This document shows positions 1 to 6,967 of a DNA stretch of 11,585 bases, one piece after another. The notes beneath the pieces were generated by a model that ran no database searches, had not been told where the DNA came from, and was given only the letters and a program-made list of their open reading frames with translations. Made by a program: the position numbers and the translations under genes. The stretch spans positions 28,237 to 39,821 of the forward strand of contig VAXD01000062.1 of assembly GCA_005884155.1 (NCBI GenBank). The letters are read 5' to 3'. The stretch is from Actinomycetota bacterium (GTDB lineage: Bacteria; Actinomycetota; Thermoleophilia; Gaiellales; Gaiellaceae). Position 1 is the stretch's first letter; every line of letters begins with the position of its first letter.

Positions 1-1650
1 CCGGCGGAGCGCCTGCAGGTCGGAGATCCGCGCCGTCGCGTACTTGCCGTTGCCGACCAGAAGCGAGACGGTCCCGTCCTTGGGGAGCCGTCGCCCGATC
101 AGCGGCTTGCCGTCGACGTGGTACGGGATCCGGAGGTGCAGGTAGCGCGCGATCGTCGGCACGACGTCGATCGTTCGAGCGAGACCGTCGTCGATCCGCG
201 CCGCGTGCTGGTGCGGGAGCTTGACGAAGAGCGGCACGAAGGCGATGTCCTGCAGGTTCTTCGGGGTCGGGTAGCGGCGAGGCTGCAGGTGCCGGAAGCT
301 GACGCCGTGATCGGCGAGGACGATCACGAGCGCCTTGTCGAAGATCCGGGCCCGCCGCAGGCGCCGCATCATGTACCCGAGCGCGCGGTCGGTGTACTCC
401 GTTTGGAGTAGAAAGCGCTGCTCGCTCTGCAGCGCCGGGAACGTCTGCTTCCAGACGCCCTGCTGGATGCCGCGCAGGATCGGCACCTCGATCCCGTACG
501 CCTTGGTCGACGGTAGGTAGAGGTACGGCACGTGCGGCAGGAGCGAGTGCAGCACGTACAGGTTCGGCTTCCCATCGTTGCGGAAGGCCGAGGCGAAGCG
601 ACAGACGTTCCGCGCGCACGGCAGCAGCGGCCCGGAGTGCGTCGCGCGCACCTCGGTCTCGTGCTCGGCCTGGCCGAAGTTGCCCCAGCTGTCGCTGATC
701 TGCGGGAGCCGGTCGGAGTACGGCCGCGGCAAGACGAGGTGCAGGTAGACGACGCTCGCGTCATTGGCGAGCGAGCCGGTCGTGTCCTGCACCTCCTGCG
801 CCGAGGCCTGGCCCTTCACCTGCTTGCAGATGGACGCCGGGCACATGTGCGTGAGCGACTCGACCGCGTGAACGTGATAGCTGCCGCCGAACAGCGTGAA
901 GATGTTGTTCGGGTGGTCCGAGTAGATCGGTAAGAGCTTCTTGTGCGGCGGCGGCAGGATCCCGGTGAAGATCGCCGGCACGGCGACCTCGGTCAGCCAC
1001 TGCACGGTCGTCGCGCTGCGGTACCAGGTCGAGGTGCGCGCGAGCTCGGCGAAGTCCGGGTAGCGCTTCGCGTCGACCCTCTCGTTGCGGTCCATCAGCG
1101 AGACCGGCGCGAACTCGTCGAAGACGATCAGGACGACCGGTGTCTTTGACTTGACGTGCTCCTTCTTGACCGGCGGCGTGTGGACGAAGACGAGCTTCGA
1201 GATCCCCGAGCTCGAGATGAAGAGCGCCAGGAAGATGAACGGCGCAGGCGCAAGCACGGTCAGGAACGAGCGGACGAACGAGGTGCGCGCGTAGAGGACG
1301 GCTCCGCCGATGCCGGCCGCTGCCGCGACGACGAGCGACGCGGTTCCGGTCAAGCTCGAGTCGTTCGTGATCGCGTGCAGGACGACGACCGCGACGAGCG
1401 TCCCGACGAAGACCAAGTGCACCGCCTCAGCGGCAGGACCGCTCACGAGCCCGACGAGCAGCTCGATCGCGAGCAGCACCGCGGGTGGAACGAAGACGAG
1501 GAAGAGCGCGAAGAGAACGATCTCCGAGCTCGACGCCCGCCGGATCGCGAAGAACTCCGGATTCCGGCTGAGAATGTCAAGCAACGGCTGCGCGAGTGCG
1601 AAGCCGGAGAGCACGAGTAGCTGCGCCCCGCGTACGAGTGACGTCTTCAA
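1..1650 (-). CDS. Membrane-anchored alkaline-phosphatase/sulfatase-superfamily protein, C-terminus cut by window edge
   Basis: A continuous minus-strand frame of 550 codons runs off the left edge, so the C-terminal part is missing. It closely matches the full-length neighbour at 2854-5322, roughly 60% or more identical by eye. About four or five hydrophobic helices fill the first ~150 residues, followed by an ectodomain. Metal-site motifs of the alkaline phosphatase superfamily are visible: VVLIVFDEFAP with D178/E179, and ADHGVSF with D447/H448. A conserved TTVQWLTE segment probably carries the threonine nucleophile. Two cysteine pairs (CPASIC and PCARNVC) suggest disulfides outside the cell. 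The formylglycine signature CxPxR of true sulfatases is absent, so phosphatase or phospho-group transfer (as in lipoteichoic-acid synthase relatives) is as likely as sulfatase activity. The frame opens after a TAG at 1690-1692; the only usual start before the conserved region is TTG at 1648-1650, with no clear ribosome site. Family certain, substrate unknown. Confidence 0.85.
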   Translation of the reverse strand, partial: MKTSLVRGAQLLVLSGFALAQPLLDILSRNPEFFAIRRASSSEIVLFALFLVFVPPAVLLAIELLVGLVSGPAAEAVHLVFVGTLVAVVVLHAITNDSSLTGTASLVVAAAAGIGGAVLYARTSFVRSFLTVLAPAPFIFLALFISSSGISKLVFVHTPPVKKEHVKSKTPVVLIVFDEFAPVSLMDRNERVDAKRYPDFAELARTSTWYRSATTVQWLTEVAVPAIFTGILPPPHKKLLPIYSDHPNNIFTLFGGSYHVHAVESLTHMCPASICKQVKGQASAQEVQDTTGSLANDASVVYLHLVLPRPYSDRLPQISDSWGNFGQAEHETEVRATHSGPLLPCARNVCRFASAFRNDGKPNLYVLHSLLPHVPYLYLPSTKAYGIEVPILRGIQQGVWKQTFPALQSEQRFLLQTEYTDRALGYMMRRLRRARIFDKALVIVLADHGVSFRHLQPRRYPTPKNLQDIAFVPLFVKLPHQHAARIDDGLARTIDVVPTIARYLHLRIPYHVDGKPLIGRRLPKDGTVSLLVGNGKYATARISDLQALRR

Positions 1651-1729
1651 AAGGCTTGGTTGGGGCGACCGGCGAGCGATGCGAGAACGCTAGTCAGATC
1701 GGAAACAGGAGGCCACCCCGACCCGACGC

Positions 1730-1735
1730 TAGACT
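1730..1735 (+). promoter_or_regulatory. Possible -10 box of the tRNA-Arg gene
   Basis: TAGACT lies ten bases before the tRNA 5' end and fits the TAnnnT pattern of a housekeeping -10 element. I see no convincing -35 hexamer at 16-18 bases upstream, so this is a weak call based mainly on position. Confidence 0.25.
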
Positions 1736-1745
1736 GGCCCGGCCA

Positions 1746-1818
1746 GCGCCTGTAGCTCAGGGGATAGAGCGCGCGCCTCCGGAGCGCGAGGTCGCAGGTT
1801 CGATTCCTGCCAGGCGCA
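1746..1818 (+). tRNA. tRNA-Arg (anticodon CCG)
   Basis: The sequence folds into a full cloverleaf of 73 bases. The acceptor stem is GCGCCTG with CAGGCGC (7 bp) and discriminator A. The D arm is GCTC/GAGC, the anticodon stem CGCGC/GCGCG around loop CTCCGGA, and the T arm GCAGG-TTCGATT-CCTGC. The anticodon at 1779-1781 is CCG, which reads the arginine codon CGG, common in this GC-rich window. The 3' CCA is not encoded (the next bases are TTT), so it must be added after transcription. The gene stands alone, divergent from the phosphatase/sulfatase-fold gene on its left. Confidence 0.97.
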
Positions 1819-1844
1819 TTTCAGCCCTTATCCACAGCGGCGTT

Positions 1845-1860
1845 CCGCTTGAACAAGCGG
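1845..1860 (+). terminator. Short hairpin after tRNA-Arg, possible terminator
   Basis: CCGCTT-GAAC-AAGCGG forms a 6-bp stem with a 4-base loop 26 bases after the tRNA. It is followed by a T/G-rich stretch (TTGGTCGTGTTG) rather than a true U tract. Its position suits a weak intrinsic terminator or a 3' processing signal for the tRNA transcript. Confidence 0.35.
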
Positions 1861-1894
1861 TTGGTCGTGTTGACCAGTTGCATCTAGCGCGACT

Positions 1895-2710
1895 TTGTCG
1901 GACTCTAGTGGGGACCTTTCAACGGGGGCGATCGCAACGGCCGTGGACAGGGTGCACAACACACCGGGACTCTTCAAGAGGACGCGGGCCGACGTGCTCG
2001 ACCGCGTGCAGATCCTGTTCTTGGTCGTGCTCTGGGTGGTGACGCTGGTCGCTGTCGTGCACGTGGCGGGTGAGCTCGCGAACCCGCCCACGCCGGCCTC
2101 GCAACCGCAGCCGCCCGGTTTCGTCTGGGGCGGGAGGACGTTCGTCGACGTGAAGTCGTTCGCGACGTGGCTTCGCGCCCACGGGCATTCCTACGAGACC
2201 TGGGCGCAGAACCACAGGCGGCGGGCAGGCCTTCCTCTGCTGCCCTCGCAGCAGCCGGCAAAGGCACCGGAGGGAACGCCGGGCTGGGTTCGCATAGTCG
2301 TGAGCGTAGGCGCAATCGCTTTCGCCCTTTGCTGCTTCGTAATCGTCGGGCGCAGACGCCGAACCTGGGGACGAATCGGCGGCGCCCGGCGGGCGACCGG
2401 GAGTTGGACCGAGCGGGCGCACTTCGAGGCCGACTGGTGGCGAGCAGCGGCCGGCGAGCTTCGCGGGATCACGTATGCGGTGACCGCGGCGGGATCCAGA
2501 GCAGCGCATGCGACGGTGCGCCTCATCTCATCCGAGCGCGAGGAGCTGCCCGAGCTCCGCGTCGACTGGACACACCTTCTTGGGCGGAGTGCGTACGCCC
2601 TGCGCGTCATTCGCCACCGGGCTAGCCCCTCGCACGGAGACGCGTTTTGGTATGGCGCGGCGACTCTGTTGGCGATCGCGATCGGAATGGTCGCCGTCCG
2701 CCTAGGCTGA
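1895..2710 (+). CDS. Orphan membrane protein with three predicted helices, family not recognised
   Basis: This is a 271-residue frame with coding-like codon use and three hydrophobic segments at about residues 38-60, 131-151 and 251-269. The loop at about 61-130 is proline-rich and contains a short patterned motif at residues 92-107, WLRAHGHSYETWAQNH, which looks like a small folded repeat of the type W-L-x2-H-G-x-S-Y-x2-W-A-x2-H. A basic stretch (GRRRR, about 152-156) follows the second helix and favours that side being cytosolic. I do not recognise the family and assign no function. The start is uncertain: TTG at 1895 has no clear ribosome site, and GTG at 1943 (residue 17) is an alternative preceded by GGGGG at 1924-1928. 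Codons such as ATA, AGG, CAT and GTA seem more frequent than in neighbouring genes. It is convergent with the gene ending at 2854. Confidence 0.7.
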   Translation: MSDSSGDLSTGAIATAVDRVHNTPGLFKRTRADVLDRVQILFLVVLWVVTLVAVVHVAGELANPPTPASQPQPPGFVWGGRTFVDVKSFATWLRAHGHSYETWAQNHRRRAGLPLLPSQQPAKAPEGTPGWVRIVVSVGAIAFALCCFVIVGRRRRTWGRIGGARRATGSWTERAHFEADWWRAAAGELRGITYAVTAAGSRAAHATVRLISSEREELPELRVDWTHLLGRSAYALRVIRHRASPSHGDAFWYGAATLLAIAIGMVAVRLG

Positions 2711-2853
2711 CCGCGGCACTCTACGCCGCGCGGCGGAGCTCTTCTGTCCGCGCGGGGGCCGGGCGGTGGCGGCAGAGCGGCCAAAGACCACACGGATGAC
2801 GACGAGCCCGTATGCCATACGGCGCGCGTTGCCGGCGTTTGCGACGCGGAAAC
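2711..2853. other. Convergent intergenic gap with two small inverted repeats
   Basis: This 143-bp gap separates the stops of two convergent genes. It contains a perfect 12-base palindrome, CGCCGCGCGGCG, at 2724-2735. It also contains a 6-bp hairpin, CCGTAT-GCC-ATACGG, at 2808-2822. Either could help end transcription from both sides, but neither is followed by a U tract. I see no gene here. Confidence 0.35.
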
Positions 2854-5322
2854 TCAGCCCCAGGGCCATTCGCCCTTCCGGCGCAGCTTCGATGCGACGC
2901 CTTGCGCAATTGCAATGACCTGAACGCGGTGCGCGGACCCGGGCGCCGGCAAGAGCCCTTGGGGCAGCTCGAACTGGAAGCCCACGTTCCGCTTGTAACC
3001 GAGCACCCGGTGCGGCGCGAGCTTGGCCGTTGGGCTCGAGAAGACCTGCTTCCCGTCCACGAAGACCGCGAGGCTGTCGGCGCGGTGCGCGAGCGAGGCG
3101 CGCGCGGCCCAGCCGCTGAAGCGCGTCAGCGCGCCGGTCTTCACCTCGACGAAGCCGCGCAGGGCTTTCTCCCGGACCGGGACGACCGAGCCGTCGGACG
3201 AGCGGATCCTGCCGTCGGCGAGCCTCGCCGAGGTCGTAGCGCCTTGCAGCTGCTCGAGCGTTCCGTCGGGCCGCACGAGCAGCACGGCCACGTCGTTCCG
3301 CCCGGTCCGTAGCGACTGCTCCGGGACCATCGCGTCGAAGCCGGTCCCGTCGACGCCCTCGAAGCTCCACGTGGTCGCTTCGATCCTCCCGTTCACCGCG
3401 ATCGCTAGCTTCTCGTGCCGGCCGTGGCGTCCGGTCAGCCGTCCCTGGACCCAGGTCGGCAGGAAGTCGGTTCGGCGGTCGACATAGCTGAGCAGCTCCT
3501 GGCCGTCGAGGTCGACCCCGGCGTCCGCGCTCGGCTCGACCCGCAGAGACGAGAGCGGCTTGCCGATCAGCCCGGCGGCCGGGCCGATCCGGTAGACCGA
3601 CGCCGGCGCCGAGCCAAACCGCGCCAGCTGAACACGCAGCGCCTCGGCGCGCTTCCTGAGCAGCACTGAGAGCCGGTCTCGCTGCGCCTTCCCGTTGCCG
3701 AGCCTGATCTCGACCTCGTCGTCTCGCGCCAAGCGGCGGTCGACGAGCGTGCGCCCGTCGACGTGCCAGGGGATCCGCGCTCCGAGAACGTGCGCGATCG
3801 TCGGAACGATGTCGATCGTGCGGGCGAAGCCGTCGTCGATCCGTGCCCGGTGCTGGTGCGGCAGCTTCACGAACAGCGGCACGAAGGCGATGTCCTGCAT
3901 GTTTCCGGGCGTCGGTAGCCGCCGCGGCTCGCCGTTCCGGTAGCTGACGCCGTGGTCGGCGGTGACGATCACCAGAGCGCGGTCGTAGATCCCCTTCGCC
4001 TTCAGCCGGCGCATGATCAGCCCGAGCGCGCGGTCGGTGTACTTGGCCTGCAGCAGGAAGCGCTGGTAGCCCTGCTCAGCCGGCCAGGCCTCCGTGAACA
4101 CTTTGTCGCGGATCCCGCGCAGGGGCGGTGCCTGGACGCCGTAACGCCTGCCCGACGGCAGGTACAAGTACGGCACGTGCGGCAGCAGTGAGTGGAGCAC
4201 GTAGAGCGTCGGCCGCTTGTCGCTCGAGAACAACGAGGCAAAGCGGCAGACGTTCCGCCCGCACGGCTCGATCGCGCCGCTGCCCACCGAGCGCGCCGGC
4301 TCGCGCCGCTCGGCCTGCCCGAAATCCCCCCAGCTGTCGCTGATCTCGGGGATCTCCTCCGAGTACGGCCGGGGCAGCAGCAGGTGCAGGTAGACGACAC
4401 CCGCGTCGTTGGCGAGTGAGCCCGTCGCATCGGACACGGCCGCCGGCGAGGCGCCGCGTGTCTCACGGCAGATCTTCGACGGGCAGAGTTGCGTCAGCGA
4501 TTCGACCGCGCGCACGCGGTAGCTGCCGCCGAGGAGCGTGAAGACGTTGTCCGGGTGGTCGGCGTAGATCGGCAGGAGCGTCCGGTTCTGCGGCGGCATG
4601 ATTCCAGTCAGCACCGCCGGCACCGCCTGCTCGGTCAGCCACTGCACCGTGGTCGCGCTGTGGTACCAGGTCGAGTCGCGGGCGAGCGCGGCGAAGTTCG
4701 GGTAGCGAGCGGCCTTGACGTGCTCCCGAGCGTCCATCAGCGAGACCGGCGCGAACTCGTCGAACACGACCAGCACCACCGGTATCTGCGAGTGGATGCG
4801 CTGCTGCCGGAGGTGCGGGTGCGAGACGACGACGAGCTTCGACGCGTCCGAGTCGAACAGGAAGAGCGCGAGGAAGATGAACGGCGCCGGCGCGAGCACG
4901 GTCAGGAACGACCCGACCGAACGCGAACGCGAGTACAGCAGCGCCCCGGCGATCCCGACGGCCGCCGCAACGACCAGCGCGCCCACGCCGGTGAGCGTCT
5001 CGCGGTGGGCGAGCAGGTGCAGGACGATGACCGCGACGAGACCCGCCACGAAGACGAGGTGCACGACGGTCGCCGCACGCCGGTTGACGAGACGAACGAG
5101 CAGCTCGACCGCCAGCAAGACGGCAGGCGGGACGAACACGAGGAAGAGCGCGAACAGCACGATCGAGGTGCTCGAGGCGCGCCGCACCGAAAAGAACTCC
5201 GGGTTGCGCCCGAGGATGTCGAGCAGCGGCTCGGCCAGCGCGAAGGCCGAGAGGACGGCCAGGCGCGCGCCGTGCGTCAGCGCGACGCGCAGGAAGGTCT
5301 GGTCAGCTTCTCGCGCGGGCAA
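2854..5322 (-). CDS. Full-length membrane-anchored alkaline-phosphatase/sulfatase-superfamily protein with C-terminal beta-sandwich modules
   Basis: An 822-residue paralogue of the gene at the left edge. Residues ~15-156 hold about five hydrophobic helices. The ectodomain has metal-site motifs VVFDEFAP (D188, E189) and ADHGVS (D456, H457), HSLLPHVPY (H377, H382) and a TTVQWLTE segment (224-231) that likely supplies the threonine nucleophile. Cysteine pairs C280/C285 and C354/C359 are shared with the paralogue. After the catalytic domain, residues ~620-822 look like two beta-rich modules; the last (about 720-815: GFVEV, GWAAR, LAVFVDGKQV, GFQFELP) resembles carbohydrate-binding-type sandwiches attached to glycan-modifying enzymes. 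There is no CxPxR sulfatase signature. The start is TTG at 5320-5322, overlapping the upstream methyltransferase gene by 20 bases, so translation is probably coupled. Likely role: hydrolysis or transfer of a phosphate, phosphoglycerol or sulfate group on an envelope glycan; the substrate is unknown. Confidence 0.92.
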   Translation of the reverse strand: MPAREADQTFLRVALTHGARLAVLSAFALAEPLLDILGRNPEFFSVRRASSTSIVLFALFLVFVPPAVLLAVELLVRLVNRRAATVVHLVFVAGLVAVIVLHLLAHRETLTGVGALVVAAAVGIAGALLYSRSRSVGSFLTVLAPAPFIFLALFLFDSDASKLVVVSHPHLRQQRIHSQIPVVLVVFDEFAPVSLMDAREHVKAARYPNFAALARDSTWYHSATTVQWLTEQAVPAVLTGIMPPQNRTLLPIYADHPDNVFTLLGGSYRVRAVESLTQLCPSKICRETRGASPAAVSDATGSLANDAGVVYLHLLLPRPYSEEIPEISDSWGDFGQAERREPARSVGSGAIEPCGRNVCRFASLFSSDKRPTLYVLHSLLPHVPYLYLPSGRRYGVQAPPLRGIRDKVFTEAWPAEQGYQRFLLQAKYTDRALGLIMRRLKAKGIYDRALVIVTADHGVSYRNGEPRRLPTPGNMQDIAFVPLFVKLPHQHRARIDDGFARTIDIVPTIAHVLGARIPWHVDGRTLVDRRLARDDEVEIRLGNGKAQRDRLSVLLRKRAEALRVQLARFGSAPASVYRIGPAAGLIGKPLSSLRVEPSADAGVDLDGQELLSYVDRRTDFLPTWVQGRLTGRHGRHEKLAIAVNGRIEATTWSFEGVDGTGFDAMVPEQSLRTGRNDVAVLLVRPDGTLEQLQGATTSARLADGRIRSSDGSVVPVREKALRGFVEVKTGALTRFSGWAARASLAHRADSLAVFVDGKQVFSSPTAKLAPHRVLGYKRNVGFQFELPQGLLPAPGSAHRVQVIAIAQGVASKLRRKGEWPWG

Positions 5323-6721
5323 GGTGGAGCGTTCGCTGTCCCCCCGCGAGGGTCTCCGAGCGGACGACGTCGAACCGCTCCCGAAGGCTGCGGTCGAACC
5401 AGTCCTCGGTGTAGTCGGGATGGTCGTTCGGCCGCTTGCGGGCGAGCAGGCGGCGGGCCATCGGGTCGTCGGGCGAGACGAACTCGATCACGACCGAGCG
5501 TGTAGTCCGGCGCAGCCAGTCGAGAAACTCCGCGATCGGGACGTTGCCGGCGATCGAGACGTGGTGGATCAGCGCGAGCGCCAGCGTCAGGTCGGGCCGG
5601 CCGCGCTGAGGCAACGGCTTCCGCTCGGCGCCCCTCCACCCCAGCCCCGGCGGCGGGTCGACGACGTTCACCGACAGCGGCAGGATGTTCTGCCTCCCCT
5701 CGCCGCGGAGCGCGTTGTAGAGCCGGTCGGCGACGAGCGCGTCGGCGTCCATCGCGACCACGTAGTCGGCGGTCTCGGCCGCAATCCGCGCGTGGACGCC
5801 CTCGTTGCAGCCGAGGTCCCAGACGAGCTTCGGGCCTTCACTCTCGACCGCCGCGCGGACGAAGCGCGCCTTCCGCTCGGCGTCTTCGCTGGAGTAGGTC
5901 GTCTCGAGCCCGTAGTCGGACCAGGTGGATTGAGGAGGTTCCCAGCGGAGCCGCCCGATCAGCCGCTCGAGGCCCTTGACGTTCGCGGCGATCAGCTCCT
6001 TCTTGAAGCCCGCTTTCTTCAGCTCGCCCTTGAGATCGTCATCGCGCTCCTCGTAGCGGCGCTCGAGCCGCGCGTGCATGACGACGTGCGTGAAGGCGCC
6101 GCGCCGGAAGCGGTCGCGCAGCGAGAGCAGGTTGCGCAGCTCCTGTGGCGAGATCCCGTCGAGCGATCCCCGCAGCCACGGCTGGAACGGAACGTCTTTC
6201 CACGCCTGCAGCAGCAGCGGGTTCAAAAAGAGCATGCAGAACTGCCGGTAGCCGGCCCAGGGCTCGCCCTCGCGTAGCTTCTCGAACGAGCCCACGTCGA
6301 TGAAGACCGGTTCGGCGCCGCGGAACTGGATGTTGAAGGGCGTCGAGTCCTTCAGGATCAAGCCCTTGTCGAGCGACCGACGCAGGAGACCGAGCTGGAG
6401 CAGCGCCGCGTCGCGGAGCATCGAGAACGTCCACTCGTACGGGTACGAGACGAACGGGATCACGTCGTGCTCGAGCACTCCGGCGACGCCACCGTGGATC
6501 CCGTCGGCGACCGGCGACTCCTCGACCTCACGCGTCCCGATCACAGGCTGCTCATCGAGCAGACCAGACGCCGAGAGCTCGCGCCAGTCGGCGAGCCCGT
6601 GCTCGCTCAGAAGCCGCAGGACGCGGCCGTCGATTGTGACGATCCGGCTATCCGGGTCGCGAAAGGAGCCCGGCTCGAGCCCGGGCGCCGCACCGGGCGC
6701 CTCGCCGCCCGGGGTGCTCAG
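5303..6721 (-). CDS. Kinase-like segment fused to a class I SAM-dependent methyltransferase, probable CTG start
   Basis: The C-terminal half is a Rossmann methyltransferase: motif I DLGCNEG at residues 302-308, acidic SAM-binding D325 (AMDAD), LALALIHHV and a late VIEFVSPDDPM strand. The N-terminal half contains LKDSTPFNIQF and VFIDVGSF, spaced like the catalytic D-x4-N and metal-binding D of aminoglycoside-kinase folds (D125, N130, D142). The domain order resembles proteins often annotated as NoeA-like nodulation methyltransferases. The nearest GTG, at 6544, would drop a well-formed N-terminus (GSFRDPDSR, DGRVLRLLSEHGLADW). The frame stays open upstream with no ATG, GTG or TTG. I therefore place the start at CTG 6721, which overlaps the preceding stop as CTGA and has GAAGG nine bases before it, giving 472 residues. 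If the GTG is used instead, the protein has 413 residues. The target of methylation is unknown. Confidence 0.85.
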   Translation of the reverse strand: MSTPGGEAPGAAPGLEPGSFRDPDSRIVTIDGRVLRLLSEHGLADWRELSASGLLDEQPVIGTREVEESPVADGIHGGVAGVLEHDVIPFVSYPYEWTFSMLRDAALLQLGLLRRSLDKGLILKDSTPFNIQFRGAEPVFIDVGSFEKLREGEPWAGYRQFCMLFLNPLLLQAWKDVPFQPWLRGSLDGISPQELRNLLSLRDRFRRGAFTHVVMHARLERRYEERDDDLKGELKKAGFKKELIAANVKGLERLIGRLRWEPPQSTWSDYGLETTYSSEDAERKARFVRAAVESEGPKLVWDLGCNEGVHARIAAETADYVVAMDADALVADRLYNALRGEGRQNILPLSVNVVDPPPGLGWRGAERKPLPQRGRPDLTLALALIHHVSIAGNVPIAEFLDWLRRTTRSVVIEFVSPDDPMARRLLARKRPNDHPDYTEDWFDRSLRERFDVVRSETLAGGQRTLHLARARS

Positions 6722-6882
6722 CTCGGCGAGCCTTCGTCCTCGGGTTTGCCGATGTGGAGCAGCCGCTTCACGCGACGCCAGTAGACCTTCCCGATAACGC
6801 CGACGGCCGCGACGCCCCCGGCGAGTGCCTGCAGGAAGAGGCTGCCGCTACCTGGATCGATGTAAGAAAGTGGTGACGTCAT
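6718..6882 (-). CDS. Small YIDPG-motif membrane protein (54 residues)
   Basis: A 54-residue protein beginning MTSPLSYIDPGSGSLFLQ. YIDPGSGS is followed by one hydrophobic helix (about residues 14-33) and a basic tail (YWRRVKRLL), so it should be a single-pass protein with its C-terminus in the cytosol. Similar short YIDPG proteins are common beside cell-envelope polysaccharide genes, but their biochemical role is not known to me. I chose ATG at 6880-6882 rather than the longer GTG frame from 6951. The longer form would add 23 residues of hairpin-encoded low-quality sequence, and a promoter-like element sits just before this ATG. Its TGA overlaps the next gene's CTG start by four bases, making it the first gene of the three-gene operon. 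Confidence 0.8.
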   Translation of the reverse strand: MTSPLSYIDPGSGSLFLQALAGGVAAVGVIGKVYWRRVKRLLHIGKPEDEGSPS

Positions 6883-6892
6883 CAGACTCGGC

Positions 6893-6921
6893 AGGGTAGG
6901 GGTTCCGTCGAATGAGTGCAA
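6893..6921 (-). promoter_or_regulatory. Promoter of the YIDPG-methyltransferase-phosphatase operon
   Basis: Reading the minus strand, TTGCAC (6921-6916) is followed by a 17-base spacer and TACCCT (6898-6893). This is a good -35/-10 arrangement for a housekeeping sigma factor. The ATG at 6882 lies only ten bases after the -10 box, so the transcript would be leaderless or have a leader of a few bases. That fits the absence of a clear ribosome site and supports the short form of the small protein. Confidence 0.55.
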
Positions 6922-6923
6922 GT

Positions 6924-6954
6924 CCGGTGCGCACCCGCGTCGGGCGCGCACCGG
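6924..6954 (-). terminator. Long GC-rich hairpin after the secreted-protein gene
   Basis: The arms CCGGTGCGC (6924-6932) and GCGCACCGG (6946-6954) pair over 9 bp. After one A/C mismatch, CCCG and CGGG pair over 4 bp more around a CGT loop, giving a 31-base near-perfect hairpin. It lies 13 bases after the stop of the gene ending at 6968 and just before the promoter of the next operon. It has no U tract, as is common for actinobacterial terminators. Confidence 0.6.
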
Positions 6955-6967
6955 CTTGCGCTGCTGA

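Noticed and set aside
1746..2710. Integrated genomic island using the tRNA-Arg 3' end
   Set aside because: I found no integrase gene and no second copy of the tRNA 3' end in the window; only the position and slight codon bias suggest it.
1..5322. Classical sulfatase assignment for the two paralogues
   Set aside because: Neither shows the CxPxR site that is converted to formylglycine; a threonine nucleophile fits better, so only the superfamily is named.
4489..5505. Long plus-strand open frames opposite the phosphatase/sulfatase gene (also at 4715-6277 and 7430-8827)
   Set aside because: They are highly charged, low-complexity translations antisense to genes with clear domain motifs, as expected in GC-rich DNA.
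6883..6951. Longer start (GTG at 6951) for the YIDPG protein
   Set aside because: It would translate the terminator-like hairpin and the promoter element, and the YIDPG motif is normally near the N-terminus.
6901..6960. Riboswitch-like stretch (AGTCCGGTGCGC on the plus strand) recalling a cobalamin box
   Set aside because: The similarity is limited to a few bases, there is no plus-strand gene downstream to control, and the sequence is better explained by the 31-base hairpin.
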